A DNA stretch of 64,000 nucleotides from an uncultured Brachyspira sp. (GCF_910588665.1 NZ_CAJUPR010000001.1:62001-126000), one strand, 5' to 3'; numbered from the stretch's first letter, positions 1 to 9,629 are shown. The notes: generated from the letters alone by a model not told the origin. Translations and numbers: made by a program.

Positions 1-1
1 T

Positions 2-541
2 TATGAACTTATAAATATATGGAAATCAAGTATAAATAATTGGGATAGAATTAATTTGGAGAGATTAAGAGATTTTGAAATTGAAGCAGGAAATAAAGAC
101 GGAGAATTAGAGGCAAATAAAAAACTTTTTAATATTGCTAATGAAGATTATGAAAAAAATAAGCAAAATCAGATGCTCTCTAAAAAATATTTATTTTATT
201 TAGTTTCATATTTAAGCAGCTATATAGAAAATTTAATAAAGCTTTTTAATTATGATGAGGCTTTGAATATCATTTTGACTAATATTGAAGATATAAAGTC
301 TGTAAATAATAATGCTTTTTATAATATTCATGCTGGAATATCAATAGTGGATAACGGATTAAAAATTTTACTCAATACGGAAATTAATGATAAAACTAAT
401 ATATTATGGCAATTTATAAAGATAGCATTTGATAATGAACATTTAAATTATTCAAGATCGGTATATGATAATTTAATAAAGTGTGCTGATAAAATGAACG
501 ATTCAGAATTAAAGGATAAAGTTTTAAAAGAGATTAAATAA
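2..541 (+). CDS. hypothetical protein, 3' part only
   Basis: The reading frame is open from the window edge to TAA at 539-541, so the 5' end lies outside; the TTG at 56 is only the first internal start codon. The visible 179 codons encode a charged, lysine/asparagine-rich, mostly helical protein with no signal peptide in the visible part. The pattern resembles the C-terminal end of a helical-repeat (TPR-like) protein, but no repeat can be delimited. I do not recognise the family. It converges on the minus-strand comF gene 44 bp away. Confidence 0.55.
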   Translation, partial: YELINIWKSSINNWDRINLERLRDFEIEAGNKDGELEANKKLFNIANEDYEKNKQNQMLSKKYLFYLVSYLSSYIENLIKLFNYDEALNIILTNIEDIKSVNNNAFYNIHAGISIVDNGLKILLNTEINDKTNILWQFIKIAFDNEHLNYSRSVYDNLIKCADKMNDSELKDKVLKEIK

Positions 542-585
542 AGTATTTATATAAAAATAAGTATAATTAAAACAGCATTAAATAT

Positions 586-1320
586 TTAAGTACGGGCTAC
601 CGTAAGCAAGCCTATTTTATTTATGCATTCTAGTTTTTTTATCTCTTTAGAAATTTCATTTAAAGTGCTTCCAGTAGTAAATACATCATCTATAATAAGC
701 AAATTTATTTTATTTTCAGTATTATAGATTCTGCTTACAGTAAATGCATCTTTTATCATATTAATTCTCTCTTCCTTGCTTTTCAGCATACTTAATGCCT
801 GAGTTTCTTTTTTCCGTGCGATTATATCATTGATTAAATTTATATTTAGAATTTTTGATAATGTTTTTGCTATAAGTTCGCTTTGATTATATCCTCTATC
901 CAAAAGCCTGTTTTTTCCAAGAGGCACAAAACTAACCGCATCATAGCTTTTAATATAATCTTTATAATAGTAACTAAGCATAGCGGCAAAATCTTTACAA
1001 ATCAAATATCTATGAGAGAACTTCATTTTATGAATTAAGTCTGTTGTATGATTACTATAATACAGCATAGATCTGCATTCATCAAAATAAAGTTCTTCGT
1101 TTTTGCATACGCATAATGAATCTTCACTTTCTAAGACTTTTCCGCATTTAATGCATCTTATATATCTGTCTTTATGTATATAATCCAATTTTTTATTTAT
1201 ACATTCTATGCATATATAATTCATATTGACGCTTTGAATTAAATTACCGCATATTATGCAGTGATTTGGAAATATAAGATGCATTATATTAGAAAAAGTT
1301 TTTTGTATTTTATTTATCAT
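586..1320 (-). CDS. comF: ComF family phosphoribosyltransferase-like protein
   Basis: A 244-aa protein with an N-terminal zinc-finger-like region (CIICG, CIEC, CIKCG, CVC) and a C-terminal PRPP-binding loop (LLIIDDVFTTGSTL), the layout of ComF/GntX proteins linked to DNA uptake and purine salvage. The ATG at 1318-1320 was chosen because it overlaps the stop of the upstream SPFH gene as ATGA, which implies translational coupling. A longer frame opening 20 codons earlier would lie inside the SPFH gene and adds an unrelated sequence. The role in DNA uptake is inferred from the family; no other competence gene is nearby. Confidence 0.88.
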   Translation of the reverse strand: MINKIQKTFSNIMHLIFPNHCIICGNLIQSVNMNYICIECINKKLDYIHKDRYIRCIKCGKVLESEDSLCVCKNEELYFDECRSMLYYSNHTTDLIHKMKFSHRYLICKDFAAMLSYYYKDYIKSYDAVSFVPLGKNRLLDRGYNQSELIAKTLSKILNINLINDIIARKKETQALSMLKSKEERINMIKDAFTVSRIYNTENKINLLIIDDVFTTGSTLNEISKEIKKLECINKIGLLTVART

Positions 1321-2108
1321 TTTATTTGTATCATAGGAGAGATGCCTGAGCCTGCAACCTGAGGCATTTTCCCGTCCCATTTTTCTATATACATTCTCTG
1401 TATTAATAAAGGTGTCAGAGATTCCTGCATTATTCTGTTAGCCTCTGAAACACCTTTAGCTTTAGTAATTTCAGCTTCAGCTTCATAACGCACTTTTTCT
1501 AAAGCATTCTGAGCAGTAAGAGCGTCCTGAGAAGCTATTAATTTTCTTTCTATAGCCTGATCAAACTCATCTGAAAAATCATGTTCTATTATGGAACATG
1601 CTGCAACAGTTATGCCGTAGTCGTTAAAATCAGCCATAACTTCTTTTAAAAGCTCCTGAGCCATTTCGTTTCTTTTTGTTATAAACTCTTCTATAGTATA
1701 TCTGGCAGAAACGGCATTTAAGCTTTCGGATATTCTCGGATTGATTAATTTATCCTTATAATCAAGCCCGAATTTTTTATATAAATCCAAAGCATCGCTT
1801 CCTATAGAATACTGAACATTGAGTGTCATCGATATTGTCTGCATATCTTTTGATGATACGGAATATATTTTTTCTACAGTCTGCTCTCTTACTTCCATAA
1901 TTTTTATAGTATCTATAAAAGGTATTCTAAAGTGAAGCCCAGGCTCTTCCTGAGATATGGCTTTTCCTAATCTGCTTCTTATTCCTATTTCGCCTGTAGA
2001 AACTATTGTAATACTTGAAAATATAAAAAATCCTATAGCCGCTATTACAGGCAGCATTATAAAAAGTATGCGATGAAGTTTATTTGAATTAAATCCGATT
2101 ATTCTCAT
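1317..2108 (-). CDS. SPFH/Band 7 (prohibitin-like) membrane protein
   Basis: A 263-aa protein with one N-terminal membrane segment (about residues 12-34) followed by a Band 7 domain (STGEIGIRSRLGK, GLHFRIPFIDTI) and a helical part with an alternating alanine/glutamate pattern (AQNALEKVRYEAEAEITKAKG) typical of SPFH oligomers. Family members form large membrane-bound rings and often regulate FtsH-type proteases; ftsH lies far away at 17.7 kb, so no link is shown here. An SD-like GGAGG sits about 8 bases before the ATG. It is translationally coupled to the downstream comF by a 4-base overlap. Confidence 0.85.
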   Translation of the reverse strand: MRIIGFNSNKLHRILFIMLPVIAAIGFFIFSSITIVSTGEIGIRSRLGKAISQEEPGLHFRIPFIDTIKIMEVREQTVEKIYSVSSKDMQTISMTLNVQYSIGSDALDLYKKFGLDYKDKLINPRISESLNAVSARYTIEEFITKRNEMAQELLKEVMADFNDYGITVAACSIIEHDFSDEFDQAIERKLIASQDALTAQNALEKVRYEAEAEITKAKGVSEANRIMQESLTPLLIQRMYIEKWDGKMPQVAGSGISPMIQIK

Positions 2109-2342
2109 TAAAGTTGAGGCCTCCTTAAACAGTTTTAAATCATATTAAAATATAAATATGTTTTTTGCAAGTATGCCTATATTTTATGAATGAAATTAAT
2201 AATTATTTAAAGAGGTTAAAAAAATATATTATATAACTTGAAAATAATTTTAGATTTTATATTATAATTTTATGAAAAATAGGTTATATAAATATAATAT
2301 TTTTTAGTAATACAGGCGGATAAATTAATTTTGGAGGATTTT

Positions 2343-3275
2343 ATGGAAATTATTAATAAAGTTATTACTCTTGAAGATGGACATAAAATGTACACATATA
2401 CATTTATACCAGATTTAAAGCCTAAAGCAGCTGTGCAGATAGTTCATGGACTTGGCGAGCATGCGGGAAGATACAAAGAGTTTGCCGAAAAATTAAATAA
2501 AGCGGGTTTTTTAGTTTATGCAGATGATCATAGAGGATTTGGAAGAAGCGCTCTTAATAAAGATAATATGGGGCATATTGCAGATAATAACGGACATAAT
2601 CTTATAATAGAAGACATGAAGCGCTTAATGGAAAATACAAAGGCTGATTATCCTAATATACCTTATTTTATAATAGGTCATAGTATGGGCTCTTTTCTAA
2701 CAAGAGGATTTTTGATAAAATATTATAAAGAATTAGACGGCGCTGTTATAATGGGCACAAGAGGAAAATATAAAGGAATAGAAAATTTAGGAAAAGCTAT
2801 AGCAAAAATACAGAAATTAATATTCGGCGGAAAAAAAAGAGCTTATTTAATAGATAAATTGTCTGTAGGTGGATATGGTAAAAAATTCTTTCCTGAAGAT
2901 GAGTCGGATTTAGCATGGCTTACATCAGATAAAGAGGAGATTAAAAAAACTAATGATGATGAATATTTTTTGGATAAGCCTGCAAGTATAGAGACATATA
3001 TACAATTATTTGAGCTTATTGATAAAATTTCAGATAAAAATAATTATTCTTCTATGAATAAAGATTTTCCTATTCTTTTAATATCTGGTGATAAAGATCC
3101 TGTAGGAGATATGGGAAAAGGCGTTACTTGGGTTTATGATATGTATAAATCTTTGGGGTTTGAAGATGTAAGTATAAGTCTTTATAAAGACGGAAGACAT
3201 GAGATACTTAATGATATTCAAAGAGATGATGTTTCCAAAGAGATAATAGAGTGGATTAATGCCCGCATAAAATAA
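2343..3275 (+). CDS. alpha/beta hydrolase, monoacylglycerol lipase-like
   Basis: A 310-aa cytoplasmic serine hydrolase of the Hydrolase_4 family. The HG oxyanion region (VHGLGEHAGRY), the nucleophile elbow GHSMGS, the acid in SGDKDPVG and the histidine in DGRHEIL are all present in order, so the catalytic triad is complete. Family members cleave monoacylglycerols or lysophospholipids; the true substrate is unknown. The start is ATG 2343; the TTG at 2331 is part of the SD (TTGGAGG). It is a single-gene unit between divergent SPFH and convergent tilS. Confidence 0.87.
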   Translation: MEIINKVITLEDGHKMYTYTFIPDLKPKAAVQIVHGLGEHAGRYKEFAEKLNKAGFLVYADDHRGFGRSALNKDNMGHIADNNGHNLIIEDMKRLMENTKADYPNIPYFIIGHSMGSFLTRGFLIKYYKELDGAVIMGTRGKYKGIENLGKAIAKIQKLIFGGKKRAYLIDKLSVGGYGKKFFPEDESDLAWLTSDKEEIKKTNDDEYFLDKPASIETYIQLFELIDKISDKNNYSSMNKDFPILLISGDKDPVGDMGKGVTWVYDMYKSLGFEDVSISLYKDGRHEILNDIQRDDVSKEIIEWINARIK

Positions 3276-3299
3276 TTATAAATTAAAGATTGCTTTATA

Positions 3300-4664
3300 T
3301 TAATTATCATAAAAATTTATTTCTAATATATATTTGTCTTTTTTATCTGCGGCGGCTTCATTTGATATTCTGTTAAAACCGTAAGGCTTTAAATATAATG
3401 CCGATATGTTTTTATCATTGCATGAAGAAGTTATTACAGGTATTTTATTTCTTTCATACAGAGGTATTTTCAAATCTATAAAAATTTTCCTTAAAATTTT
3501 TTTATTATTATTCGGATAAACTCTTATAAAATCGCCGTCTTTTCTGTTTCTTATTATAATGGGATATTCCGCTTTTATATAAATATTATTTTTATAATCA
3601 ATATTTTTATTTAAAATAGTTTTGATTTCAATTGTTTTATCTAAAAAATTATATATTCCGTCTTTTTCTATTTTTATATAATTATTTATTTCTATATTAC
3701 AGCTTTTTTCAGTATATGAATTAGGCTTTATATTAATTAAATCATATTCTTTTATCAGATAAAAATTATCAAGTCTTAATTTTATATTTGGCTTATTTGA
3801 TTTTATTATATTCAGTATTTCTGAAATCCTTTTTTCGGTAATTTCTATGCCGTTTTCTGCAAGAAACTTAATAATAATTTTTTTTATAAAAGTTTTGCTT
3901 ATATCTGCTGTTTTTTTTATATTCAGAGACTTATTGTCATCAGATATATTTTTTATGTATATCTTATTGGTTTTTTTTCTTAATAAAGCGGTTTCTTCGT
4001 ATATTCTTTTGGAAAATAAAATAATATTATCCTTTGCCTTTGTATTAATATCTTCAAGCATAGGTATTATTAAATTTCTTATTTTATTTCTTGCATAATA
4101 ATTTTTTTTGTTTGAAGAATCTTCCCTATAAGAGAGATTATTATTTTCAGCGTATTTTTCAATATCTTTCCTGCAGAAACTGAGCATAGGTCTTAATATA
4201 TATTCTTTTTTCTCTCTCATGCACTTATAAACATTAGTTCCAGCTCCTTTAATAATTCTGTAAATTATAGTTTCGGTTAAATCATCTTTATTATGTGCTA
4301 TAAGCAAATAATCGTATAGATTCTTATTATAAAGTTCTTTAAAAAAATTATATCTGTCATGTCTTGCTTCAAGCTGTATATTTTTTCCTTTATAACTATT
4401 ATGCTCTATTTCTTTAACATATATTTCAGCATTGTATTTATATGCCATGCTGCGTGCAAATAATTCGTCATTTATCGAATCTTCTCCTCTTAAGTTATAG
4501 TTTACATGTATTATTATCAGATTAAATAATAATTTTTGTTTTAACTTGTATGCGGCATCAAGCATAACCTGAGAGTCTATTCCTCCTGAATAGGCAACGG
4601 CTAATGTTTTATTTTTTATATTGTATATATTTGAAAGTAAAAAAGATTCTATTTCTTTTAACAT
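3300..4664 (-). CDS. tilS: tRNA(Ile)-lysidine synthetase
   Basis: A 454-aa PP-loop ATPase. The ATP-binding motif SGGIDS lies near residue 28 (AVAYSGGIDSQ), followed by HVNYNLRGEDS, the ARHDRYNFF and AHNKDDLTET blocks and a C-terminal substrate-binding domain (IRNRKDGDFIRVYP), which is the full-length domain order of TilS. The enzyme makes lysidine at C34 of the AUA-reading tRNA-Ile, essential where AUA is common, as it is here. ATG 4664 is preferred over TTG 4676, four codons upstream, which looks like SD sequence. The coding sequence is especially A/T-rich and lysine-rich. Confidence 0.93.
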   Translation of the reverse strand: MLKEIESFLLSNIYNIKNKTLAVAYSGGIDSQVMLDAAYKLKQKLLFNLIIIHVNYNLRGEDSINDELFARSMAYKYNAEIYVKEIEHNSYKGKNIQLEARHDRYNFFKELYNKNLYDYLLIAHNKDDLTETIIYRIIKGAGTNVYKCMREKKEYILRPMLSFCRKDIEKYAENNNLSYREDSSNKKNYYARNKIRNLIIPMLEDINTKAKDNIILFSKRIYEETALLRKKTNKIYIKNISDDNKSLNIKKTADISKTFIKKIIIKFLAENGIEITEKRISEILNIIKSNKPNIKLRLDNFYLIKEYDLINIKPNSYTEKSCNIEINNYIKIEKDGIYNFLDKTIEIKTILNKNIDYKNNIYIKAEYPIIIRNRKDGDFIRVYPNNNKKILRKIFIDLKIPLYERNKIPVITSSCNDKNISALYLKPYGFNRISNEAAADKKDKYILEINFYDN

Positions 4665-4770
4665 AAAAATATCCAAAATTTTTTATGATAAATATATCAT
4701 ATATATTTAATTGAATTAAGTTTTTTATTTTTTTATGCTTTTATATTTTTTAATTTGAACTTTAACATAA

Positions 4771-5436
4771 TTATTTTAATATATTTAAAAAAGCGTTTGA
4801 TATGAAGGTTAAAATACTCCCATTTTTTTTTCTATTGGATAATTTTACTCCGTAAGCATCATGTCCGGGATACAATAAAGTATCATCGTCTAGAGCAAAT
4901 ATTTTTTGAGATATGCTATTTTCCAATACTGAAAAATCTCCTGTAGGAAAATCGGTTCTTCCTATTCCGTAAGCAAATATAGTATCGCCGCAGAATAAAT
5001 GTCCTTCAGTATAATAACATACTCCCCCTCTTGTATGTCCGGGCGTATGTATTACCTTAAACTCTATATCTTTTAATTTAAAAGTATCCCCGTCATTAAA
5101 TTGTATTTCGGGACTTTGACATTGAATTATACTTCCCAAATAGGAGCTTACATTTAAATTGCCGTCTTGAAAAAAATCATAATCTAAATTATGAACGCAA
5201 TGATTAGTATTCGGAAATTCTTTTCTTATGTCGTCCGCTCCTGATATATGATCAAAATGTCCATGCGTATATATTACTTTTACTAATTTTTTGCCTTCTA
5301 ATAATTTTTTATAGCTTTCATATCCCTGCGGTAATTTGCAGGCGTCTATTATAACAGCCTCATCATCGGCAGATACTACATAAGAATTCATTCCATACAT
5401 ATTTCTGCATATACAGTCAATTTTTAATTCGCTCAT
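4771..5436 (-). CDS. MBL-fold metallo-hydrolase (glyoxalase II-like)
   Basis: A 221-aa metallo-beta-lactamase-fold protein. It shows the metal-binding THGHFDH motif near residue 59, a second His in HTPGHTRGG, an Asp in CGDTIFAYGIGRTD and a final His in YPGHD. This is the pattern of small hydroxyacylglutathione hydrolase-like thioesterases of the YcbL/GloB group. The exact substrate is unknown. The start ATG is preceded by AGGAGA at good spacing. It is located between tilS and a secreted protein on the same strand, with intergenic gaps of 106 and 41 bp. Confidence 0.87.
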   Translation of the reverse strand: MSELKIDCICRNMYGMNSYVVSADDEAVIIDACKLPQGYESYKKLLEGKKLVKVIYTHGHFDHISGADDIRKEFPNTNHCVHNLDYDFFQDGNLNVSSYLGSIIQCQSPEIQFNDGDTFKLKDIEFKVIHTPGHTRGGVCYYTEGHLFCGDTIFAYGIGRTDFPTGDFSVLENSISQKIFALDDDTLLYPGHDAYGVKLSNRKKNGSILTFISNAFLNILK

Positions 5437-5477
5437 TATATGTCTCCTATTTTTTTACTCATTTTTTATTTTATGCC

Positions 5478-6230
5478 CTATTTTTCAGTTTCTATAAGAA
5501 AAATATCAATATAGTCAAGCATTCCCAATAATGTGCTGTATTTTATTATTTTTCTAGTTTCATCATCTTTTTCAATATATGCGGCTATTTTCGGAAATAA
5601 TACAGCAAAAGGCATTCCCTCTATTTTTATCTCCATTTCATAGCATTCTTTTTCTTTATCATTGATTTTTATTTTTTTTAATCCGTTATTTAATACCGAT
5701 ACCTTTAATTTGCTGTTTATGGAAGCGAAAGGCATAATAATATTCATTTGATTTGTACAGTCAATCGGAAATGTTCTTGCTATCTGATATATTCCGTACA
5801 TAGAAAATATAGCCAATGTTCCGTTTTCATTTGTGTAATTTATAATATTCCTTATATCAAATGTATTTTCTATCTTGCCGAAATCATAATAATCTACGGT
5901 TTTATTGTAAACTGTTCTCATATTTTCCAAATCTATAATGGAATGCATCTGAGATTTTCTGATATTAGTCATCATCTCTTCTTCCAGAAGAAAGGGATCT
6001 TTTGATTTATTTGTTAAAGAACCTCTTATATATGTTTCTTTAATATTCCAGTATCCGTTATTATCTATTAAAGTTTCAGTATATACTATTAATGCATTAT
6101 TTTTTTTCTGAGATATTCCTTTATGAACAAAATATTCTTTTTTCTGAAAAGAAGGAATATTGGTATAAGAATAATACTGTGCAAATAAAAATGAATTAAA
6201 TATAAAAATTATTATTAATATGTTTTTCAT
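5478..6230 (-). CDS. secreted hypothetical protein
   Basis: A 250-aa protein that begins with a clear signal peptide (MKNILIIIFIFNSFLFAQ) and is therefore periplasmic or outer-membrane associated. I do not recognise a domain in the mature part, which looks like a mixed beta structure with one C-terminal hydrophobic stretch. ATG 6230 was chosen because a longer frame to 6281 would overlap the upstream gene and hide the signal peptide. It lies directly downstream of two PepSY-like genes on the same strand, so it may belong to the same envelope-related unit. Confidence 0.7.
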   Translation of the reverse strand: MKNILIIIFIFNSFLFAQYYSYTNIPSFQKKEYFVHKGISQKKNNALIVYTETLIDNNGYWNIKETYIRGSLTNKSKDPFLLEEEMMTNIRKSQMHSIIDLENMRTVYNKTVDYYDFGKIENTFDIRNIINYTNENGTLAIFSMYGIYQIARTFPIDCTNQMNIIMPFASINSKLKVSVLNNGLKKIKINDKEKECYEMEIKIEGMPFAVLFPKIAAYIEKDDETRKIIKYSTLLGMLDYIDIFLIETEK

Positions 6231-6273
6231 GTTAGTATAATAAACCTTAAAAATACAAATTTCAATATATATT

Positions 6274-6657
6274 TTATACATTTTTTGTTTTTATTATATT
6301 GCCGTCTTTATCTATAATGATAATGCTTTTATTAATTTCTATTTCATATTTATTTTTTCTTTTTGCTACTTTATATATATTGAAGTCTCTGTATTTGTCT
6401 TTTATTGTTTTTATGATTTCTTTTTCTATAATATTATCTTCTGCGAATTTTTCTATAATTTCAAAAGGTATTTTATTTCCGTTTCCTATAACAGCATTCC
6501 ATTCGCCTTTCATATTAAAAATAATAGAACTTCCGCCTTTAAATACTGCATTATATGATGATGAAAATGTTATTTTAAATACATAATATGAATAAAAATA
6601 TTTTTCTATAAAATCTTTTGCTTTATCAGGAAGTTTCTGATATGGTATATTATCCAT
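6274..6657 (-). CDS. PepSY-like (beta-lactamase-inhibitor-like) protein
   Basis: A 127-aa protein with the pattern of PepSY-like domains: LPDKAKDFIEKYF, then FKGGSSIIFNMKGEWNAV and a final strand pair ending in IDKDGNIIKTK. A paralogue lies just upstream (6727-7170) with the same landmarks (FKGGSSIHFNRKGEW, YIDYDGNIVKIK). Unlike the paralogue it has no signal peptide, so either the export signal was lost or the true start is different. Such proteins are usually exported and of unknown binding partner. Confidence 0.72.
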   Translation of the reverse strand: MDNIPYQKLPDKAKDFIEKYFYSYYVFKITFSSSYNAVFKGGSSIIFNMKGEWNAVIGNGNKIPFEIIEKFAEDNIIEKEIIKTIKDKYRDFNIYKVAKRKNKYEIEINKSIIIIDKDGNIIKTKNV

Positions 6658-6726
6658 AGTTTTGCCTTAAAATATATTGTTTTTTTATAAGCATTAAATA
6701 TATATAACATTTCAATGTATTATTTT

Positions 6727-7170
6727 TTAAGCTTTTTTTATTTTTACTATATTTCCGTCATAGTCTATATAAATATATTCTTTATTATCAACTCTAAACT
6801 CATAGCCTTTTCTTCTTTTGTATATATTATTTATGCTTGTATATTTATTTTTTATAATATTTATAATTTTACTGTCTATAAATTTCTGAGCTGTACTAAT
6901 CTCTATTATTTTTCTGTTTCCTATTACAGAAGTCCATTCTCCTTTTCTGTTAAAATGTATTGATGAGCCTCCCTTAAAAATAACAGCATAATCTGAAGAG
7001 ATATATGAACTATATACTTCATATTCATTAAAATATATATTTACAAATTCCTGAATATTATTAGGCATAGAAGTGTAGGGTATAAATTGAATATTGCATC
7101 CGTCATCAAAAAATGTGAAAGAAGAAAATAATATATATAATATTAATATAAGAGAATAAAATTTTATCAT
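6727..7170 (-). CDS. secreted PepSY-like protein
   Basis: A 147-aa protein starting at ATG 7170 with a signal peptide (MIKFYSLILILYILFSSFTF). A longer frame to 7269 would put 33 unrelated residues in front of it. AGGAGAGG lies about 12 bases before the ATG. The mature part carries one PepSY-like unit: MPNNIQEFVNIYF, FKGGSSIHFNRKGEW, YIDYDGNIVKIK. It is a tandem paralogue of the next gene on the strand, from which it is separated by 69 bp. Function is unknown; an inhibitor- or chaperone-like role in the envelope is only family inference. Confidence 0.72.
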   Translation of the reverse strand: MIKFYSLILILYILFSSFTFFDDGCNIQFIPYTSMPNNIQEFVNIYFNEYEVYSSYISSDYAVIFKGGSSIHFNRKGEWTSVIGNRKIIEISTAQKFIDSKIINIIKNKYTSINNIYKRRKGYEFRVDNKEYIYIDYDGNIVKIKKA

Positions 7171-7316
7171 AATAGTTTTAAGCCTCTCCTGCAATTCTAA
7201 ATATATATTAAAAACAAGATATTTCAAGATTAATAAAAAAGTAAAATTTCGTACTTTTTCTATTGACAAATAAATAATAATAGTATGAAATTAGACTAAA
7301 TTCTTATAAAGAAGTG

Positions 7317-7752
7317 TAAAAATGTTGTAGACGGTTTTTTATAGGCAATTCTATGGGTGTATAGGGGTTACAGCAATTAATTTAGTTTATCCTATAGGCG
7401 GCTGTAGCTGTTATGCTTGGTATGGGAGGCTCTGTTATAATGTCAACATATCTTGGAGAAAATAATATGCATGGATTTAATAAGGATAAAGTAAATACTT
7501 TTATTTCTTTAAGTATTAGCAGGTATAGTATTAACAGTTATTTTATTTTTATTAAAAAACATACTTTTGTATTTGCTTGGTGCAAGAGATGAGGTATTTA
7601 AGCAGGCTGATTTATATATTACTGTTATCATTTTGGGAGGAGGATTTCAAATAATATCATTCGGATGCATGCTTATAATAAGAAATCTTGGAAAAACTAT
7701 TTATGCTATGAGTTTTATGAGTATAGGACTTATAACAAATATGGTAATATAA
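7317..7752 (+). pseudogene. MATE efflux family protein, degraded remnant
   Basis: Translation in several frames gives successive MATE motifs: VVDGFFIGNSMG, then VTAINLVYPI, then AVAVMLGMGGSVIMSTYLGE, then AGIVLTVILFLLKN, then LLGARDEVFKQADLY and IIRNLGKTIYAMSFMSIG. They are in the correct order but need at least three frameshifts, and the frame stops at 7750-7752 where an intact MATE protein would continue for hundreds of residues. Both ends are missing, so it is a decayed fragment of a Na+- or H+-driven multidrug exporter gene. Confidence 0.8.
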
Positions 7753-7795
7753 AAATTGCAACTCCATGCATTTGCAATAATGTCAAAATAATAAA

Positions 7796-7830
7796 CAGAG
7801 CTGATAATTTAAGTTATCAACTCTGTTTTA
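7796..7830. terminator. hairpin between MATE remnant and cbiB
   Basis: CAGAG-C-TGATAA pairs with TTATCA-A-CTCTG around a 6-base loop, with a T-rich tail on the plus side (TTTTA). One internal mismatch interrupts the stem. It stands at the 3' end of the minus-strand cbiB gene, which it could also terminate. Confidence 0.6.
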
Positions 7831-7852
7831 ATTATTTAAAGCCTGTAATTTA

Positions 7853-8830
7853 CTATGCAATTATTGAAGATATAAGCATAGAAACAAGCTTTATTATTAT
7901 TAAAACAAATAAGGCAAATACCGCGGAAGTCAGTATAAGTTTATTAGCCTTTTCTATATGAAAATATTCTAAATCTTCTAAATATTCTCCGACTATAGGT
8001 CTGTAATATATTTCACCGTCTTTTATATATTCGCCTCCAAGCTCTATATTTAAAGCTCCCGCTATGCCTGCCTCCAATCTGGATTTATTATTTTTACCAT
8101 ACTTAAGCAGTACCGCAAAAGCATTTTTAAACTCATAGTTAAAAAATTTAGATGCTATGATATTTATAAATGAAGCAAAGAAAGAAGGTATTATATTTAA
8201 TATATAGCAGAACTTTATATTGAATATTCCGAAATTATCTTTGCTTTTATTTTCATCTATGAACGCTGTATCCGATGAGCTTGTGCAAAGAACATAAAGA
8301 GTTTTATAGGCTATGCAAAGAGGAGCACCTCCAAGCAATAGGAATACAGCAGGATATATATAATCTTCTGCGATACTTATTGCTGTATATTCTATAGTAT
8401 TTTTAATAATTTGTTCTTCTTCCGCATCTTCAGTATCTATATCAGTATTTTCTTTTATAAGATACTTTGCTTTTTTTATATCATTATTTTGCAGACTATG
8501 ATATATATATGAACTGATTTCTAAAGGTTTTCTTATTCCCAATGCCGCATAGGATAATACTAATTCTATTATAAGACCTAAAATAAAATGTATCTTGTAC
8601 AGCAGCATTAAAATAAAAAACGGTATTATAAAACCAGCAGCTATTATTATTAAAGATGATAATGTGCCTATTGTAAATGACAGTATATTATTTTCATGAC
8701 TGAATTTTTTTCTGAACAGATCTTCAGATATAAAGTGCAGTCTTGATATAAAAATAAAAGGATTAAATTTAATATTTTTAACGAATATATTTAAAAGAAA
8801 AGATATAGGCAGTATTAGAAGTATTTTCAT
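7853..8830 (-). CDS. cbiB: adenosylcobinamide-phosphate synthase, CbiB/CobD type
   Basis: A 325-aa polytopic membrane protein of the usual length for CbiB. It contains the conserved loop SLQNNDIKKAKY, the block NTIEYTAISIAEDYIYPAVFLLLGGAP and the C-terminal SRLEAGIAGALNIELGG with YIKDGEIYYRP, all typical of the family that attaches aminopropanol phosphate to cobyric acid. ATG 8830 is preferred over TTG 8845, which looks like the SD. The next gene upstream (phosphatase, 8878-9462) is on the same strand 47 bp away and could perform the CobC step, so both may serve cobalamin assembly. Confidence 0.88.
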   Translation of the reverse strand: MKILLILPISFLLNIFVKNIKFNPFIFISRLHFISEDLFRKKFSHENNILSFTIGTLSSLIIIAAGFIIPFFILMLLYKIHFILGLIIELVLSYAALGIRKPLEISSYIYHSLQNNDIKKAKYLIKENTDIDTEDAEEEQIIKNTIEYTAISIAEDYIYPAVFLLLGGAPLCIAYKTLYVLCTSSSDTAFIDENKSKDNFGIFNIKFCYILNIIPSFFASFINIIASKFFNYEFKNAFAVLLKYGKNNKSRLEAGIAGALNIELGGEYIKDGEIYYRPIVGEYLEDLEYFHIEKANKLILTSAVFALFVLIIIKLVSMLISSIIA

Positions 8831-8877
8831 AATAATTAATTCCAATAAAAGTTGTTTATTATATAATCATCGTAAAA

Positions 8878-9462
8878 TTAAAACTTTTCTGTAATAGTTA
8901 TATTATTTTTACCGTCTATTTCTGTATAATATCCGCATCCGTTTTGCAGCAGATATTCATAAAATCCCAGTTTTTGTTTATCATATTTGCTGAATATCGA
9001 CATAATAACTCCTCCATGCGTTACAACAGCGGTATAATCTAAGTTATTATTTTTCATATCTTCTATTATATATAAATATGCATTTTCAGTTCTGTCAAAG
9101 AAACTCTGAGATTCTTCGCCGTTAGGAACATTGCTTTTCCAATTAGTTTTAAAAAATTCTTTATAATATGGATTATCTTTTAATTCATTATGATTTCTGC
9201 CTTCAAAATCGCCGAAGCTTCTTTCTTTTAAATTAGGCACAATATTTTTTTTCATATCATTAAAGTATATATCCGCCGTTTCCAGGCATCTTTTCATAGG
9301 ACTGCAATACAGTTTTTGTACAGGCTTATAACTGCTTATTATATTTTTTCTGTCTTTTAAAACTTTTTTTCCAGCCTCGCATAATGGCGCATCTGTTGAG
9401 CCTAGCCATTTTCCATCAGCATTTAATTGGGTTTGCCCATGTCTTATAAAAAGAATCTTCAT
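8878..9462 (-). CDS. histidine phosphatase family protein (CobC/GpmB-like)
   Basis: A 194-aa enzyme with the phosphohistidine motif RHGQT near residue 7, the CSPMKRCLETA block, ERSFGDFEG and the second histidine in VVTHGGVIM. This is the complete catalytic set of the branch that includes alpha-ribazole phosphatase CobC and GpmB. Position next to cbiB favours CobC, but the sequence alone does not separate the two. ATG 9462 is used; a TTG at 9477 is within the SD TTGGGAG. Confidence 0.83.
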   Translation of the reverse strand: MKILFIRHGQTQLNADGKWLGSTDAPLCEAGKKVLKDRKNIISSYKPVQKLYCSPMKRCLETADIYFNDMKKNIVPNLKERSFGDFEGRNHNELKDNPYYKEFFKTNWKSNVPNGEESQSFFDRTENAYLYIIEDMKNNNLDYTAVVTHGGVIMSIFSKYDKQKLGFYEYLLQNGCGYYTEIDGKNNITITEKF

Positions 9463-9574
9463 AATGATAACTCCCAACTTTAAATAATTTTCATAATATC
9501 TGCATTATAATAGCAGTTCATTTTTTTTCAATAATATTATTTCTGATTTCAGAAGTAAAAATATATTAAAATAA

Positions 9575-9603
9575 TTGACAAATATAATTATAATGTATAT
9601 AAT
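9575..9603 (+). promoter_or_regulatory. promoter of LTA-synthase-like gene
   Basis: TTGACA at 9575-9580 and TATAAT at 9598-9603 with a 17-bp spacer: a perfect consensus sigma-70 promoter, 27 bp before ATG 9630. Confidence 0.8.
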
Positions 9604-9629
9604 ATCAGATGAATTAAAATAGGATATCT

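Noticed and set aside
7665..7961. Plus-strand frame of 98 codons
   Set aside because: It overlaps the MATE remnant in another frame, crosses the terminator hairpin and runs into the antisense of cbiB.
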